Shown in pieces: positions 12,897 through 25,558 of a DNA stretch of 64,000 bases; within the stretch, counting starts at the first letter, position 1, and the number at the start of each line of letters is the position of its first letter. Under the pieces are notes generated by a model. It was not told the origin of the DNA and ran no database searches. It saw only the letters and a list, made by a program, of their open reading frames with translations. Origin of the DNA: Apostichopus japonicus (Eukaryota > Echinodermata > Holothuroidea > Aspidochirotida > Stichopodidae); NCBI RefSeq assembly GCF_037975245.1, contig NC_092576.1, positions 44,863,111 through 44,927,110 of the forward strand, in the 5' to 3' direction. Made by a program: the position numbers and the translations under genes.

Positions 12897-13689
12897 TGAG
12901 TCCATAAAAACTCGTGCACAGAAAATAGATGCATTTTGAGAACGAGAAGCCCAGGCCGAATATAAAATATTCAAAGGCTACTACTGATGAAGCTCCTCCT
13001 ATAAAGTTTGAGAGCAGAAACCGGTCTAGTTGGTCATAAGAACCTACACTAGTCTCTCCTACTATTAACAGTACACTCAATTCACCTAATAGGTGCAATT
13101 ATGTTTCACCACGAGGAGCATGCTATAAGTTCATGTTCCTCGGGCCCTCCCTTAAAAATACTTCAGGTTCTTGGCGACTACGTTGCGTTAGAGAGTGTAA
13201 AACCGCCTACACCCCCTTTCATTCAGATAATTATGATATACTTGCTAACTGTGCATTGATTTTCCCTGACAGTAATAGTCAGCACTATAGTACTGAGCCG
13301 TACCTAATTAATACGTGATGTCGCGTAGGCCTGATAATTGCCTTAGTTTCAAATTTGGAATAAAAACGATCGCGTTTCAGAGAAGAGCAGCTGGATATAT
13401 ATTAGGCTTTTCTTTCACCAAGTTATGCCTATTAGGAATTTGAAGTACTCCCACATAAAAAAACGCAACTGATTTCCAAAAAGAGGGGGGGGGGCCGGAG
13501 CCGGGTCTGCCCCCCCTGGATCCGCCCCTGGTATTGCATCGTTTACCAAATTTCTGCGAGAAGCTTATCTCCTCTTTAACCATCCCCAACCCCTCTCCGA
13601 CCACAGAAAATGATTATAATGATTTTATATTTTCAAAGAATACCGGATTAGGTATTTATGAGCAGGTTAAGTACACTGAAAACTTAAAT

Positions 13690-14075
13690 TGGTTCACCGA
13701 CTAACATAACGTTAGTCCATCTGGTGCCTCTCCAGACTAACATAGCCTTAGTCAGTTGCTATACCGACTAATTTATTCCTTAGTCAGTTGGATTTCTTAG
13801 TCGGTCATCTTAGTCCGTCAGCTTAGTCGATCAACAATTTCTTAGTCGATAAATGTATATTAGTCAGTTACATTAGTTCGTGACATTAGTCGGTCTTTAC
13901 CGACTAATTTATATGGGCCACCGACTAGTTTATAGCAGGTTTTACATTAGTCAGGATGGTGCCTCTCCCGACTAACCTTTCTTAGTCTGTATCGACTGAC
14001 TAGTTGCACTGACTAGAATCACTGAAAGAATTAAACCCGACTAGTTTCACTGACTAGCATCACTGAAAGAAAAGA
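13690..14075. repeat. Left subterminal TTAGTC/GACTAA repeat field
   Basis: More than twenty occurrences of the hexamer TTAGTC or its reverse GACTAA/GACTAG, often extended to TTAGTCGGT or ACCGACTAA, in roughly 390 bp and in both orientations. Subterminal arrays like this are transposase-binding sites in CACTA-type elements; binding here is inference. Confidence 0.85.
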
Positions 14076-14694
14076 GAGCAGAAGAAACACAAATAATGTG
14101 TACGTTGGCAGTATTTATTTCTGATAAAACTTCTGATGTCTACAAAGGCTGACTTTCGACAGATAGAGAAGAAATCACTGTAAACAAAAATCTGAAAATA
14201 TGATTTTATTCCAACAAAGTTAAGACAAGTTAATGGATCAAACATGAATCGCAAAAGTATAGCACTGCACAATAATGCAAAGTTGAATCTTGGGCAAGGG
14301 TTCCTCATGACTTTCGTTTTAAAGTGGTACCCCAAATCGACACCAGTTAAGTCTTCACGAACGAAGAGTGTTTCTCTTAACTACAAATGACCTCCCACTT
14401 GTCTTCAGGAAGCCAAAATCTGCGCCATTATTGACCTGTGAACAGAAAATATGATATACGTGTAAGCACAGATACAGATATAGCACATGATAACTCACAT
14501 TATCATAAACATACATTTACATTAAAATTTTATAACATATTGGGAGGTATACATTTAAATCTACAGTAGGTCCCTCAAATTATAAGCCAGGAATAGCAGC
14601 TTTACCAAATAATTATAAGCTTTGCACAGCATAACACCAAGTTATTTTTCAAAGCTTAATAATTATGTTAATCATGTTAACAATGATCCTAATA

Positions 14695-16222
14695 GAGCCC
14701 AGAGGGTTTGGTTAGCTGGGAAGGTAACCAATTGCCTTGTACATCACAATGTTCACAGTGCATTCCTGTATATGAAACCAGACGACTGGCAAACCGACTG
14801 TGGTGGGTGTGGCTGGGAGAGCAATTTTAAAGTCACCTGATAGCTAACCTAGATCAGTTTTCATGGTAACACATCAAAGTAAGTACAATGTGTCAGGTAT
14901 GGCCCCAAGAGCAACAAATGGCCATTGCCAGTAATTATAGGTGGTGGGGTACCCCTGCCAGTGATCTACAATTGACCCCTCAAGGCTGACCTAGGTCAGC
15001 TCATGAGGTAACCACTTGAAACCTACTGGAAAATGTTGGTTAGGACTTCAGATACAACTGATGGGCATTGCCAGTACTTTTTATTGGTGGGGTACCCCTG
15101 CCAGTAGACCCCCAATATGCCCATCCCCAATTGACCTATAGATGAGCTCATGATGTAACCAGTTGAAAACTACTGGAAAATGGTATCACTTCATATGTAA
15201 GGGATGGGCATTTCCAGTAATTTATATTGGGGGGTGGGGTGGGGTGTACCCCTGCCAGTAGACCCCCAAAATGCCCATTCCCTCATTAACCTAGGTCAGC
15301 TCATGAGATAACCAGTTGAAAAATTACTGGAAAATGATAGGTATCACTTCATATGTAAGGGATGGGCATTTCCAGTCATTTACATTGGTGGGGTAACCCT
15401 GCCAGTAGACCCCCAAAATGCCCATCCCCCATTGACCTAGATTAGCTCATGAGGTAACCAGTTGAAAACTACTGTAAAATGATTGGCAGGACTCTATATG
15501 TAAGGGATGGGCATTTCCAGTAATTTATATTAGTGGGGTACCCCTGCCAGTAGACCCCCGAAATGCCCCCCCCCCCCTCATTGATCTAGGTCAGCTCATG
15601 ATTTAACCAGTTGAAAACTACTGGAAAATGATTGACAGGATTCTATATGTAAGGGATGGGCGGACTCTGGCAGTGGTGGCCCACCAATATAAAATACTGG
15701 AAATGCCCATCCTTACATATGAAGTGATACCTATCATTTTCCTGTAGGTTTCAACTGGTCAAATCATGAGCTCACCTAGGTCAATGAGGGGATGGGCATA
15801 TTGGGGGTCTACTGGCAGGGGTACCCCACCAATAAAAAGTACTGGCAATGCCCATCCCTTGTATCTGAAGTCCTAACCAACATTTTCCAGTAGGTTTCAA
15901 GTGGTTACCTCATGAGCTGACCTAGGTCAGCCGTGAGGGGTCAATTGTTGATCACTGGCAGGGGTACCCCACCACCAATAATTACTGGCGATGGCCATTT
16001 GTTGCTCTTGGGGCCATACCTGACACATTGTTCTTACTTTGACGTGGTTACCATGAAAGCTGATCTAGGTTAGCTATTAGGTGACTTTAAAATTGCTCTC
16101 CCAGCCACATCCACCACAGTCGGTTTGCCAGTCGTCAGGTTTCATATACAGGAATGCATTGTGAACATTGTGATGTACCAGGTAATTGGTTACCTTCCCA
16201 GCTAACCAAACCCTCTGGACTC
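14695..16222. mobile_element. 1.5-kb foldback element with tandem core
   Basis: The ends GAGCCCAGAGGGTTTGG and CCAAACCCTCTGGACTC begin arms of about 440 bp that are near-perfect inverted copies (14695-15130 against 15780-16222). Between and partly inside the arms are about five head-to-tail units of roughly 145-150 bp, each with GATGGGCATTTCCAGTAATT, GGGGTACCCCTGCCAGTAGA and CTACTGGAAAATG; the last unit flips into the inverted arm near 15660. No coding sequence. Superfamily unknown; no target duplication could be fixed. Confidence 0.82.
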
Positions 16223-18204
16223 CCGCTCTACAGATCAGTGAAAATTTGACCAAACTTATGAAGCTTGCACGTAAATGATATACTAGACTGTTTTTTTTTT
16301 TAAACAGGTTATGAAAAGTATCTTTAATATCATTAAACAGTTGGGTACAATAGTTAAACTCACTCTTCCATCTTTTTTTCTCTATGGTACTTGTTCCTTT
16401 GCTTTTTGGACTCTTGGATAAACTCTTTTGTTCTGCGAAGGGTACCAATATATCATCTTAAAACATGTCTTTAAGCCATATATAACACAGTTCTCCTCTT
16501 CTGTTGTTGCTTCCACACTGGTGTCGTACATCACAGGAAACCTCACCCTTGACTTAGATATTTGGCTTTTCAATTCCTGCTGGAAAAAAGAAACAGCAAA
16601 GTATTCATCATTTGCAAAAAAAAAATTAAATAAAGTTGTCACCACAAAGTTATGTGAGATTTGCTTCCACTATAGTCTCAAAAAACAATCCCAAAGTTTG
16701 AAGCAGACTGTATAAAGCTGAAAATTTGAACGAGAGTGTCATCACCATTGCAACCAGAATCAAATGCCCAGAATACAGAGATAATAAAACATGGGCTAAA
16801 TCTTTGTTTGTTTTTATGATCTTTAAAATATAAAATTTTAGACACAGAAATGCACTGAGCCAACTTATTTATAGGCCTAATCGTTTTTAGTTGTTATTTT
16901 GCTTGCTCACATAACAAGTCTGTTTAGACCTAGGCTAGAGGAGAATCAGTACTTTGTTACACTAAGTTTGTCTTTCGGTCGTTTTGATTTAGTCTTACTA
17001 GTAGTACTAAAGTACATAATGGACCGGCGAAGACTAGAGAATACCCAGAGTTTTAGCAACTGCGTTAAACTGTATCATCTGATCTATTATTTTACGTCAA
17101 TGAGTTTCATTCAATCTAGGATCAAAAAGAGAAAACTAATTAATCTTAACCTTTAAACTTTGCTACTAAACAGATATGCTTGAATTACAAATAAATGTCA
17201 AAAAAACATCATAATCTACCAATCGATGCATATACATATACATAAACAGAATAATTTGAATTCGCGCAAGTGAACCCTGCACTACATTGGACAGAAAAAA
17301 AACGTGCAATTAGACCAAACTAAACATACTAAATTTTCCGTTACTTCTACATAAAATATCAATACAAATACAGCAACTTACTCTTTTGGCAGTATACTAA
17401 AAGCACATGTTATAATAACTTCAGACTATCAAGCTTTCCTGAGAAAAAACGGTTAATACTTCTTACAGTTAACAAGTCGACCGTGAAGGAATGTCGCAAT
17501 TGTTTCCTAGTGTGACCGGAAAATAAATACTAAAAAATGATAAATGAAAAGGTTAAATAGAACTGAAGCGTGCATCCTGACTGCTCGCAACATATAATAC
17601 CGTTGACTAGCCAACATAATTTGTTCAGCCTACTGTGACTGTACGTTTGAAGGTCTAGCCTTGCTTATTCAATACCACAAAGCCTACCCATTTAGATTCA
17701 CATGGGAAAATTACAGGAAATCTTTACCAAATGAGTGTAGACTTCAAATAAACTATTGAGACTTATAGTTCCAGCATTTGTTTGGGAATAAATTAGAAGA
17801 TTATGTGCCACTGTTCAATCTAGCCCAATACACACATAACACATTGTTAATTGGTGTTTAGAATGCACACTTTAGTGTTGAGAATGCACTGCAGTACCCA
17901 GTAGAAGCCTATAGGCTACTCACTGTCATTGCACTTGTGTATTGCGAAACGCCAGCGTGACAACGGTAGCGTTACACTACAGTACTAGTGCCAGTGGCCT
18001 AACAATTTACTTTAATTTTACCTTCAAGTTAAAGGAATAACAGGTGGGCCGATGATGGCAGTTAATACCTCCATTCTTCTAAAGACCTTCTTGGGTGATT
18101 TACGGTTGAAAGTTGCTTAGAGTGATCGTATGAAACTATGCCAAGTCCAGCAAGCTGCCGTTGCCTCTCGGTTTCCAAATTGAAGTGAATCGAAGTGGGT
18201 TAAA

Positions 18205-18440
18205 ATACATTAGTCCGTCGACACCGACTAAGCTACGATTATGGCGTAAATCGGGTGTCCGTATCGTTCTTAGTCCATGGGTTAAAATACCTTAGTCCGT
18301 CGCCACCGACTAAGCTGCGATTATATTTTCCTTAGTCAGTGTAAACTGACTAAGAAGCAGCGATGAAACGAAGATTTTTGCTAGTACGTGTGCATTGACT
18401 AACGTTACAGACTAATTTAACGTTAGTCCGTGGCAATATT
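18205..18440. repeat. Right subterminal TTAGTC/GACTAA repeat field
   Basis: About a dozen TTAGTC or GACTAA hexamers, including the paired form TTAGTCCGTCG...CGACTAAG twice. It mirrors the left field at 13690-14075 and shares AACGTTAGTCC next to the terminus. Confidence 0.8.
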
Positions 18441-18461
18441 GACTAGTTTATTTTTTCAGTG

Positions 18462-19173
18462 TATAGCCTTCTAGAGTTAGCCGTTTATGTGTAGAGACAA
18501 CTGTTGAATCGCCATCGGACATTTAATGATGTAAATGTAATTATGATTTTCTTATGTGACAATAAAGGTGACTTTTAAATTTGTTTGGTGTCAGTTCCTT
18601 TCACACTCAATATTCTGTGGACATTTGTTTGGCAAAGAAATGAATAAACAAAGGATTTACTATAAGAAATTTTAAAAAATAGCTTATTTTTTTGGAACTA
18701 GTCAAGAATTATGGTTTTTAATTCAGAGTGAAATAAAATAGTGATTTAGCATATGACGAGGGTGGGGGGGGGGTGGACACCTGAGATATTTAAAAGTTAA
18801 TATTCTAATATTGTGTGAGGCTACTAACCCATATCATCGAACTTAATCTTGTAGTTTTTAAACGTTAATCTGTTTCTGTGTTTAGCATTTATGTGACTGT
18901 GTGTGCGGGAGTAACATACCTATTTAAGCCGCATCGAAAATTGACATTCAGAACAGTGATATCCATCATTACCAGATATAAACTTGTACTTGTAACTGGG
19001 GTTTCTATATTCCCTGTGCGATATACGTCAATTATAAATCTTTTCTCTCTGATTAGAAACAAATTATAATACTCTTTATTCTTATTTCTTTTTATACAGT
19101 TATTAACACCTCCTTGCCTGTTACTTAATTACCGTTACTAATTAAAAGGAACGTGAATCTCTGTCTCTCTTAC
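18462..19173. other. No gene recognised
   Basis: AT-rich DNA with a G run near 18763-18773. Frame 18878-19069 has no recognisable domain. Presumed intron if the minus-strand gene model is right. Confidence 0.4.
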
Positions 19174-19209
19174 CTCTTCTCCTGGTAGCCTACCCAGTAA
19201 GTCACAGGC
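19174..19209 (-). CDS. Probable 36-nt internal exon of the minus-strand host gene
   Basis: On the minus strand the acceptor has a fully pyrimidine-rich tract, CTTTCTCTTCTTTTCAG, and the donor is GTAAGAGAG. The 36-nt exon reads ACDLLGRLPGEE in phase 0 at both ends, so it could be skipped without a frameshift. A second frame is also open (PVTYWVGYQEK), but only the first joins in frame to the 53-nt exon upstream at 27619-27671 and the 44-nt exon downstream at 6042-6085. I do not recognise the protein. Splice signals of this strength on both sides of so short a segment make it the best-supported exon in the window. Confidence 0.55.
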
Positions 19210-19480
19210 CTGAAAAGAAGAGAAAGGTTATTGTCATGAGATGTTAAAATTGTGTTTCAGGAACATATATAATAATGCGAAGCAAAATATATAAGTGATA
19301 GTATGATATACATATTCACAAATATCTCAGTAAACTATTCCTGGTAGGTAAACACACATCTGTATTGAGCACACTAAAGTCAATATAGGAGACAGACTCG
19401 TCACTGTAAGATGCACTGACTAAATACCATGAATATAAAATCAGCTTTATAGGGATGACCAAGTAGTCTTATACTCGTCA

Positions 19481-19540
19481 TTAAACACTGAGTGACGTCA
19501 TCACACACTGAGTGACTTCATTAAACACTGAGTGACATCA
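19481..19540 (+). repeat. Three 20-bp tandem units with a CRE-like core
   Basis: Three exact-length 20-bp units of the form TTAAACACTGAGTGACGTCA; the second and third units change the core to TGACTTCA and TGACATCA. Only the first keeps the full TGACGTCA palindrome. Confidence 0.85.
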
Positions 19541-20220
19541 TAATGATGAACTTCTTACTTAGATGATCAGATGAATACCATGTAAACCAGAGAAGATGAC
19601 GAGTAGGGAAATGAGGGCAGTATTCAAAGATAGAACTCAGAACATCATGGTTGGATCGATTCAATGTCAAAAAGCAAAATCTTGCTTAGCCTATAAAGCA
19701 GCACATTAGTCCCCCCCCCCCCCTCCCCTTTCTCACCGTGGTCTTAGATGGTCTGTTTTTATGGTTGTGTTAGTCTAGTAACGATATCCATGAAAGAGAC
19801 ACAGTGGGAGAATTACATGTAGTATAGTGTAGATCTGTCAACATATGTTAACTTTTCGTAAAAAAGATATACTATAAAAAGAAACTACATAGATTTTCTT
19901 CTTTCTAAATTTACCCTGTCTATGTATCTTTAATTGGAAGTTTGTACATTCTCACAAAATCAGTTTTCAATGGTTGACTCCTTTTGTTCAACGTTAGGCA
20001 GGGATAATTTAGATCAGGAAGCGATGGTATGTAAATTTAGGAATAATTAGATTGGGTTTTTGTAACCTATACGCCCTGTTTGTCTATTAGACTATAGTAT
20101 AGGCAGATACCGTGTGAGCTCGATGTTGCTTTGTCTCTATACTGACTGGACTAGGACTTGGTTTGGGTTGCTCATATACTCTATAGTACTCTGTTAATAC
20201 TCAAGAGTACATCCTCGAAC

Positions 20221-20580
20221 CCAGGGACGTAGCTAAAGCCTGATGATTGGGGAGTGTAGTGGCTGAAATTCCAACTGGATGGGTTTTGGAGCCCGAAAAT
20301 TCCGAAGTTTTGTACGGTGCATAGAGTATAAGGATCGCGAGATACAATTTCTCAAAGTGGCAAGGAAAACGTGGTAAATATGACTGATTAAAGGTCAACT
20401 CTGACCGAAATTTCTAGGTCTTTCACAATCACAAGAATATATGAATAGGCCTAGGTAACTTAGAGTGCGACAGTCGGAAATTCCGACTGTCGCACTCAAA
20501 TTTTCCAACTATCGTCAGTTTTACCAAGATAGGGGGGGGGGGGTGAGATACCCCACACCCCCCTCTAGCGACGTCCCAAG
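20221..20580 (+). mobile_element. Probable hAT-like miniature transposon
   Basis: The ends CCAGGGACGTAGCTAAAG and CTCTAGCGACGTCCCAAG are 18-bp imperfect inverted repeats (14 of 18). A G run just inside the right end (about 20532-20542) resembles the other CAG-ended elements here. No clear 8-bp duplication. It encloses a perfect hairpin at 20463-20497. Confidence 0.5.
20463..20497. repeat. Perfect hairpin, 17-bp arms
   Basis: GAGTGCGACAGTCGGAA is followed by one base and then its exact reverse complement. It sits inside the probable miniature element 20221-20580. Confidence 0.95.
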
Positions 20581-22596
20581 TGGTCTCGGACTCGTCTCGG
20601 AATCAGGAAACATTGGACTCAACTACATCAGAGTGTTTCTTATACTATAACATACAGACATATTGAATGGTTCTGATGGAAAAAGTACTAATAACAATAT
20701 GAACCACGTGAGGATACAAGGCCCGGATGTTGCATTATATTATCATCACCGCTTGAGGATAATATGAAAATACAATAGTTAATTTGCCGGATAGTATTTT
20801 TTTTTTTTTAAATCAACGACATTACACATGAACACCCTACCTCTCCCCTCTCTGGCCCAGGCTCCGTTGTGATCTTGTTTCATACACATAAATAATTATT
20901 CAAAAGACGAAAGAAATAATGCAACTATTTTACAACCAATATTAGTTCAGGTTCACCATTGCCTCTCTTCTTGTGTCATAATGTGCTACTTATTTATAGT
21001 ATTGTATATACAGAGGGTGGTAAGAAAAGGCGTTTCTTGAAAGTTATACAAATATTAAACTTAACCTTTAAGATGACCTTCTACTATTTCTTTAAGTTTC
21101 ATATATAAGCCTGGTTGGACCAACATATTTATGTCAGTCACGTATATATACACATTAATATAAATAAATAATATAATATAATCAATAGGGATCCCTTATA
21201 TCCCAAGACAACTCAAACTACTAGAACCGGGTATTGTTTACTAACTGTTGTATTGCTGCGTGCAGTGACGTCAGACGTTAAGATTCTAGAGATGAAATGT
21301 ATGCATCGATATTTTCACCAATGACACATTTTATTACTGAGACGGTGTAGAAGAGAGAAACTGGAAGCACGATAGATTCGTTTTGTTTGATATGTTTTAT
21401 CCGTCTGAATATTCTCTATTGTAAACTTGAGAATTTTACTTTGATTCAGAACGCAATTACTTCGATAAGGAGGACACATAGGGGGTTACATGCAGAGAAA
21501 GAAGAACAATAATAATTAAGATATAGGACGAATGTTCGGGAGTACGAGCGTGGAAGGAAGACTTCAATTTATTGTTTCATGCAACCTCCTTTTTTACCAT
21601 ACCTCGTCACAAGGGTTTCTAACGTATACGCTGTATTGTACGATATATATATATAGATCCTGGACAAAAACGTCCTCGTAGTTGGACAATTGAACATTTC
21701 TTTAAACATGTAAATAAGGTTAATACAGTATGGAGACCTAGCCGCTCTGCTCCCATTAGGATCTCTAAGGATATTTTTTCCATCTTTGATATGTTAATTG
21801 AAAGATAACAAATCAAACCAAAGAAATCTATGCTATATATGTGATAATTAGGTCATGCATATTTACTATTGATTGTTTTTAATTGGGTTCAAGTTTAATG
21901 AATATGAATAATAGCCTAAAGTGCGACGTGTTATTACATGAATGAACACTTCATTAATGTGTACACATCTAACTAAACATTTACGGTTTTATAAGGTTCC
22001 GTTTCATGTTAAATGAATAATATAATACAACAAAGAAGATGTCTGCTTTAGGAACACAGAAATATGGTTCAACATCAGATGAAAGGGCGTTGAAAGAGAG
22101 AAGGTATATGGACAGTTGATAGTAAAATATGGAAAGTAGTTTTCTACCTAAAAGAAAGTTGAACAAAAAGGAACCCAGAATGATGAAATAATGATGTAAA
22201 ATTCGTAATATCTTCACAGGGGTTCCTAACGTTTAATATTAGCCTGACAGGAAGTAGACACTTGACAATATGTAACATTGCGCCCATTTCAAGAGTGTCG
22301 GGTAAAATGAAGATCACATCTTAGATTAACGCTCTGTCATACCGTGACCTGTATCACCTATTAATGTCACATAGCTCACTGATCTGTCACAATTTTAAAC
22401 AAATGTAATAACAAATATCAACTGAATCTTTTATGTCAATATCGCAAATCAAATTAGAACATCAATAAGACTATAGTTAAGTATCTATATAGCGATGCAT
22501 ACTGTAACACTTTGTAACCAAACAATTCTTCCGTAGCGACTGCAACAGAATGCATACAGCGATATAGACTATATGACTATGTTCTGTCTGTCTTAC
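20581..22596. other. No gene recognised
   Basis: AT-rich DNA with short TA-rich patches near 21140-21180 and 21640-21655 and a TGACGTCA at 21266-21273. No coding frame of note. Confidence 0.4.
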
Positions 22597-22611
22597 CTGA
22601 CAATCAACCAT
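22597..22611 (-). CDS. Possible alternative first coding exon
   Basis: On the minus strand ATG GTT GAT TGT CAG is followed by a strong donor, GTAAGACAG. It reads MVDCQ and ends in phase 0, so it would join in frame to the 36-nt exon at 19174-19209 just as the 53-nt exon does. No promoter was identified and the untranslated part upstream cannot be delimited. Low confidence: a five-codon start exon with one good donor can arise by chance. Confidence 0.22.
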
Positions 22612-24200
22612 AGTGTCTATAACTCAGCTTAGTCGGTATTTCAGACAAATCCCGCTTATGATATCGTCAAAAGTGATGTTTCAGTTATAGCATTGATTAT
22701 ACTATTGTCATTGCGGTGTATCAAAAACGATAAAATCAGATTAAGAAATTCTCAAAATTAGAACCTACAAGACATGAACTATTCGTATGGAGCACCTACT
22801 GTATCCTGCACGTAAGGGTATTTTAGTTAAAGCTAATAGAAATGTACGCAATCCTAATATCTTGCCAAAAAATGGAATAAAGCCATGCTTTTTTGTAACG
22901 TTTATTCAAAGAAAAGCACTTGAACATTTGTATGGATTATGTAACATAAGTTTTCAAATATTTATCAACTTTTTTACTTTCTTATCTTTACGTGCGTATT
23001 GATGTACATATTTGTATATTTCTTAGTCTTTGGTTCTTATGTTTATAGATATTGCATATTTATACTGGTGATAACGGAAATGAAATTTACAGTATATGCG
23101 GATTTTGTTAGATTCGAGTTAGGTATTTCTGACGGAAGCTCTAAGTGTACATGTTATGTTCAACGGTATATTAATATGATAGAAGTTACTATAAACCTGA
23201 CCGCTTGTAATGAGCCTCAGCAGGCGATGAAAACAGAAACAACTTCAGCCCCAAACTTACATGTATGAAATGGATGAAGCTAGTATGTACATATGGTATG
23301 ACATTTGTGATAGGTCTGATTTAAGTTCCGATGCTGGTTACAAAGCAAACATGTTTGTCATGAGTTTAAGTATCTATCCAAGTTATAATACTTTATCAAA
23401 CTGATGAAACGTTTATGAGCTATTTGGTGGCGGTTAAGTTGATACTGTAAACGAAACCAGCTATTTTAATGCTACATTACTTCAGTTAATCTTGTCATCC
23501 AACCATTGTTGTAAACGGATCATCCAGCTTCTCCAAAGAAGAGTCTAATGCACATTTATGAAGCTTTTAATAAATGCAGAAAGCAATATACGGCAAAGGC
23601 TTAGAATCTTTATATCCGTGACGCAGTATCTTGAAAAAAAAATCAGATTCTTTTTGAACATTGTGTTTGTACACAGCGTCACAAAATCCGCGTATATTTA
23701 TTAGTTACCATGGTATGTACACAACAGAACGAAGCAGTAGGATATCCACCCCCACCCCCCCCCCATACTGACTGGTATTACGGTCTTGATATGTAAATGT
23801 GCGTGGAAAGTGATTTAATCACAGCTCCACCAAATCATCGGTTATGATGTACCCCACAGAGCGAATCTAGTGCCACTTACATAATATATTACCGATATCT
23901 TCTTCTATAGTTTATTCTAAATAGTGAATATGTGAGTTTCACGAATTTCAAAATAATCTTCAATTTTCTTTTCTTTATAGCAATTAATGTATCACTTCTT
24001 CCTTCATTTATATCAATCACCACATTGTCCAGCATTAGCACTCTGGAAAACAGTGAGTCTGATGTTTACAATCAATTACGTTTATCATGCACTCCACACA
24101 AAATTTAATGATAGGCACTGTAAACCAGTGTCTATTGGGATTTTACTACCATAAAAGTATAACACTATTGAATCGCCCTGCTTCGCCTCAGTCACCACTT
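22612..24200. other. No gene recognised
   Basis: The 71- and 89-residue frames at 22787-23268 are not recognisable; they are AT-rich and leucine/phenylalanine-biased. A C run lies at about 23750-23764. Confidence 0.4.
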
Positions 24201-25075
24201 CATCCTCCTTTCTGACATATAAACTCCATGTATTTGATGTCCTATTTACAGTAGTGTACTTGAAACCGTCGCAAAAATATGTACTTCGATAAATAAATGT
24301 TTAAACAGTAGAGATCCCTTAAATCCCTTGAATCTACTAGAGAGAATAGTGTTAATTTATGAGCACAACTTAATTCAGTTGTATGTCAGTCATGTTTACG
24401 CTAATCTGGAGAAATAATAACTTAAACTATAGTTATCATTCAAATCTCTTGAAACTATAAGAGAGAACAGAGTTAATAATTGAGTAAGATAGAACTTAAA
24501 GAGTAACAAAAATGGACTTTTAAATTTTCTGTATTTTGTGATGTTTTCCAAATCCCACCTGGGAAGATTAAAGTAATTGATTTCAACACAAAAGCCCGTG
24601 ACACTATTTTTTTAAAAACGTTAAAAAGAACAACAGTGTGAATCGAGTGGCGCAATACCAGTTCATCCTCTTTTTTGTCCTAGAAACTCCACGTTTTTTT
24701 ATGTCCCACATACAGTATTGTACTTGAAAACGTCGCATAAATCCCTGGAAGCTATTAGAGAGAACAATGTTAATTTATTAGCAAAACTTAATTTAGTTGT
24801 ACGTCAGTCATGTTTACGCTAATCTGGAGAAATAATAATTTAAACTATAGTTATCATTCAAATCTTTTGAAACTATTAGGGAGAACCAAGTTCTCCCTAA
24901 CTGGACTTTCAAAACATCTGTACTTTGTGTTGTTTTAACTACAATCTCCTGGTAGCAAAATTGACCGTTAACGGAAAGTGTAGAAAACATAATGTTACTT
25001 CACTCCACTAAAATCCCACAAGGGAAGATTAAAGTATTTTTTTCAACAAACTTATTTCCGTGACAGTAATTTGTG
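24201..25075 (+). repeat. Diverged tandem duplication, 2 units of about 460 bp
   Basis: Unit 1 (about 24201-24662) and unit 2 (about 24663-25075) share CATCCTC, AACTCCA, GTACTTGAAA and CGTCGCA landmarks. They also share a well-conserved stretch around CGTCAGTCATGTTTACGCTA (24386 and 24803) and a GGGAAGATTAAAGTA block (24562 and 25022). Differences are frequent, so the duplication is old. No coding content. Confidence 0.8.
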
Positions 25076-25558
25076 GGACACAGATTTTCTGGCTAAACGA
25101 CAATAATACACTAATCAGGAGCAGTTTCGTGATTGTAACAACGAATCTAGATCTCTTAGTTTGTTGCAGGGTGTCCAATAATTCTGCAAATATTACATGG
25201 CTTGGTCAAATTTTACAACCTATTACGTTATAGGCATTTTTTTCAGTTTCATGAAAACGTTCACCCAGTGACTTAATTCTCACCTTTATTTGTCATTATT
25301 CATAACATAATTTAGTTATGATAAGGTTGGGGTCAAAATCACCCCAAAATCTGTGCCGACAATTAGCTGCTAAAATTTTCACATCACCATCCTGTACATT
25401 GGACCTAATTCGCTACACCAACCAAACACATCGTAACAGTTAATTTGTTCAGTAATTACTGGAATGAAGACAAATTATTTAAAGCTTCTATCATTTAGGA
25501 TGGAAATGATGCATGGAAGACCCCGTAAAAATGAACAAATCCACTTCAAGAACAGCGA

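Larger units (their letters stand above)
10735..13224 (+). mobile_element. Degenerate Penelope-like retroelement with inverted terminal pieces and 19-bp TSD
   Basis: The element is bounded by a perfect 19-bp direct repeat AGATAATTATGATATACTT at 10716-10734 and 13225-13243, a target-site duplication. Immediately inside, about 90 bp at 10735-10825 recurs inverted at 13138-13224; the repeated segment codes for the start of the surviving reverse-transcriptase fragment. Penelope-like elements often have inverted or tandem terminal pieces and variable target duplications, so the structure fits. It is 5'-truncated, full of stops and frameshifts, and split by a hAT-like insertion at 11846-12731. Confidence 0.82.
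10421..13530 (+). mobile_element. hAT-like element interrupted by a Penelope-like element
   Basis: The left end CAGGGGCGGATCCAGG (10421) and the right end CCTGGATCCGCCCCTG (to 13530) are perfect 16-bp inverted repeats. Removing the internal retroelement and one copy of its 19-bp target duplication leaves about 600 bp, a normal size for the miniature elements here. The left part carries a long G run and the G-rich hairpin module near 10500-10541; the right end also has a G run. The flanks (ACTGTATT and GTATTGCA) do not form a clean 8-bp duplication, so the two ends could belong to separate copies. Confidence 0.6.
13674..18461 (+). mobile_element. CMC (CACTA-like) non-autonomous DNA transposon with subterminal repeats
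   Basis: The left end reads CACTGAAAACTTAAAT and the right end TTATTTTTTCAGTG, giving CACTG...CAGTG inverted termini, with TA directly outside both ends as a possible 2-bp duplication. Both subterminal zones are packed with short TTAGTC/GACTAA repeats in both orientations (13690-14075 and 18205-18440). CACTR termini plus subterminal repeats are the signature of the CACTA/Mirage/Chapaev group. The interior has no recognisable transposase; open frames at 16077-16715 lack conserved motifs. A 1.5-kb foldback is nested inside. Element identity rests on termini and repeats only. Confidence 0.68.

Noticed and set aside
16077-16715. Overlapping frames of 87-123 residues on both strands inside the CACTG-ended element
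   Set aside because: No conserved motif, several overlap in different frames, and part of one is foldback arm sequence.
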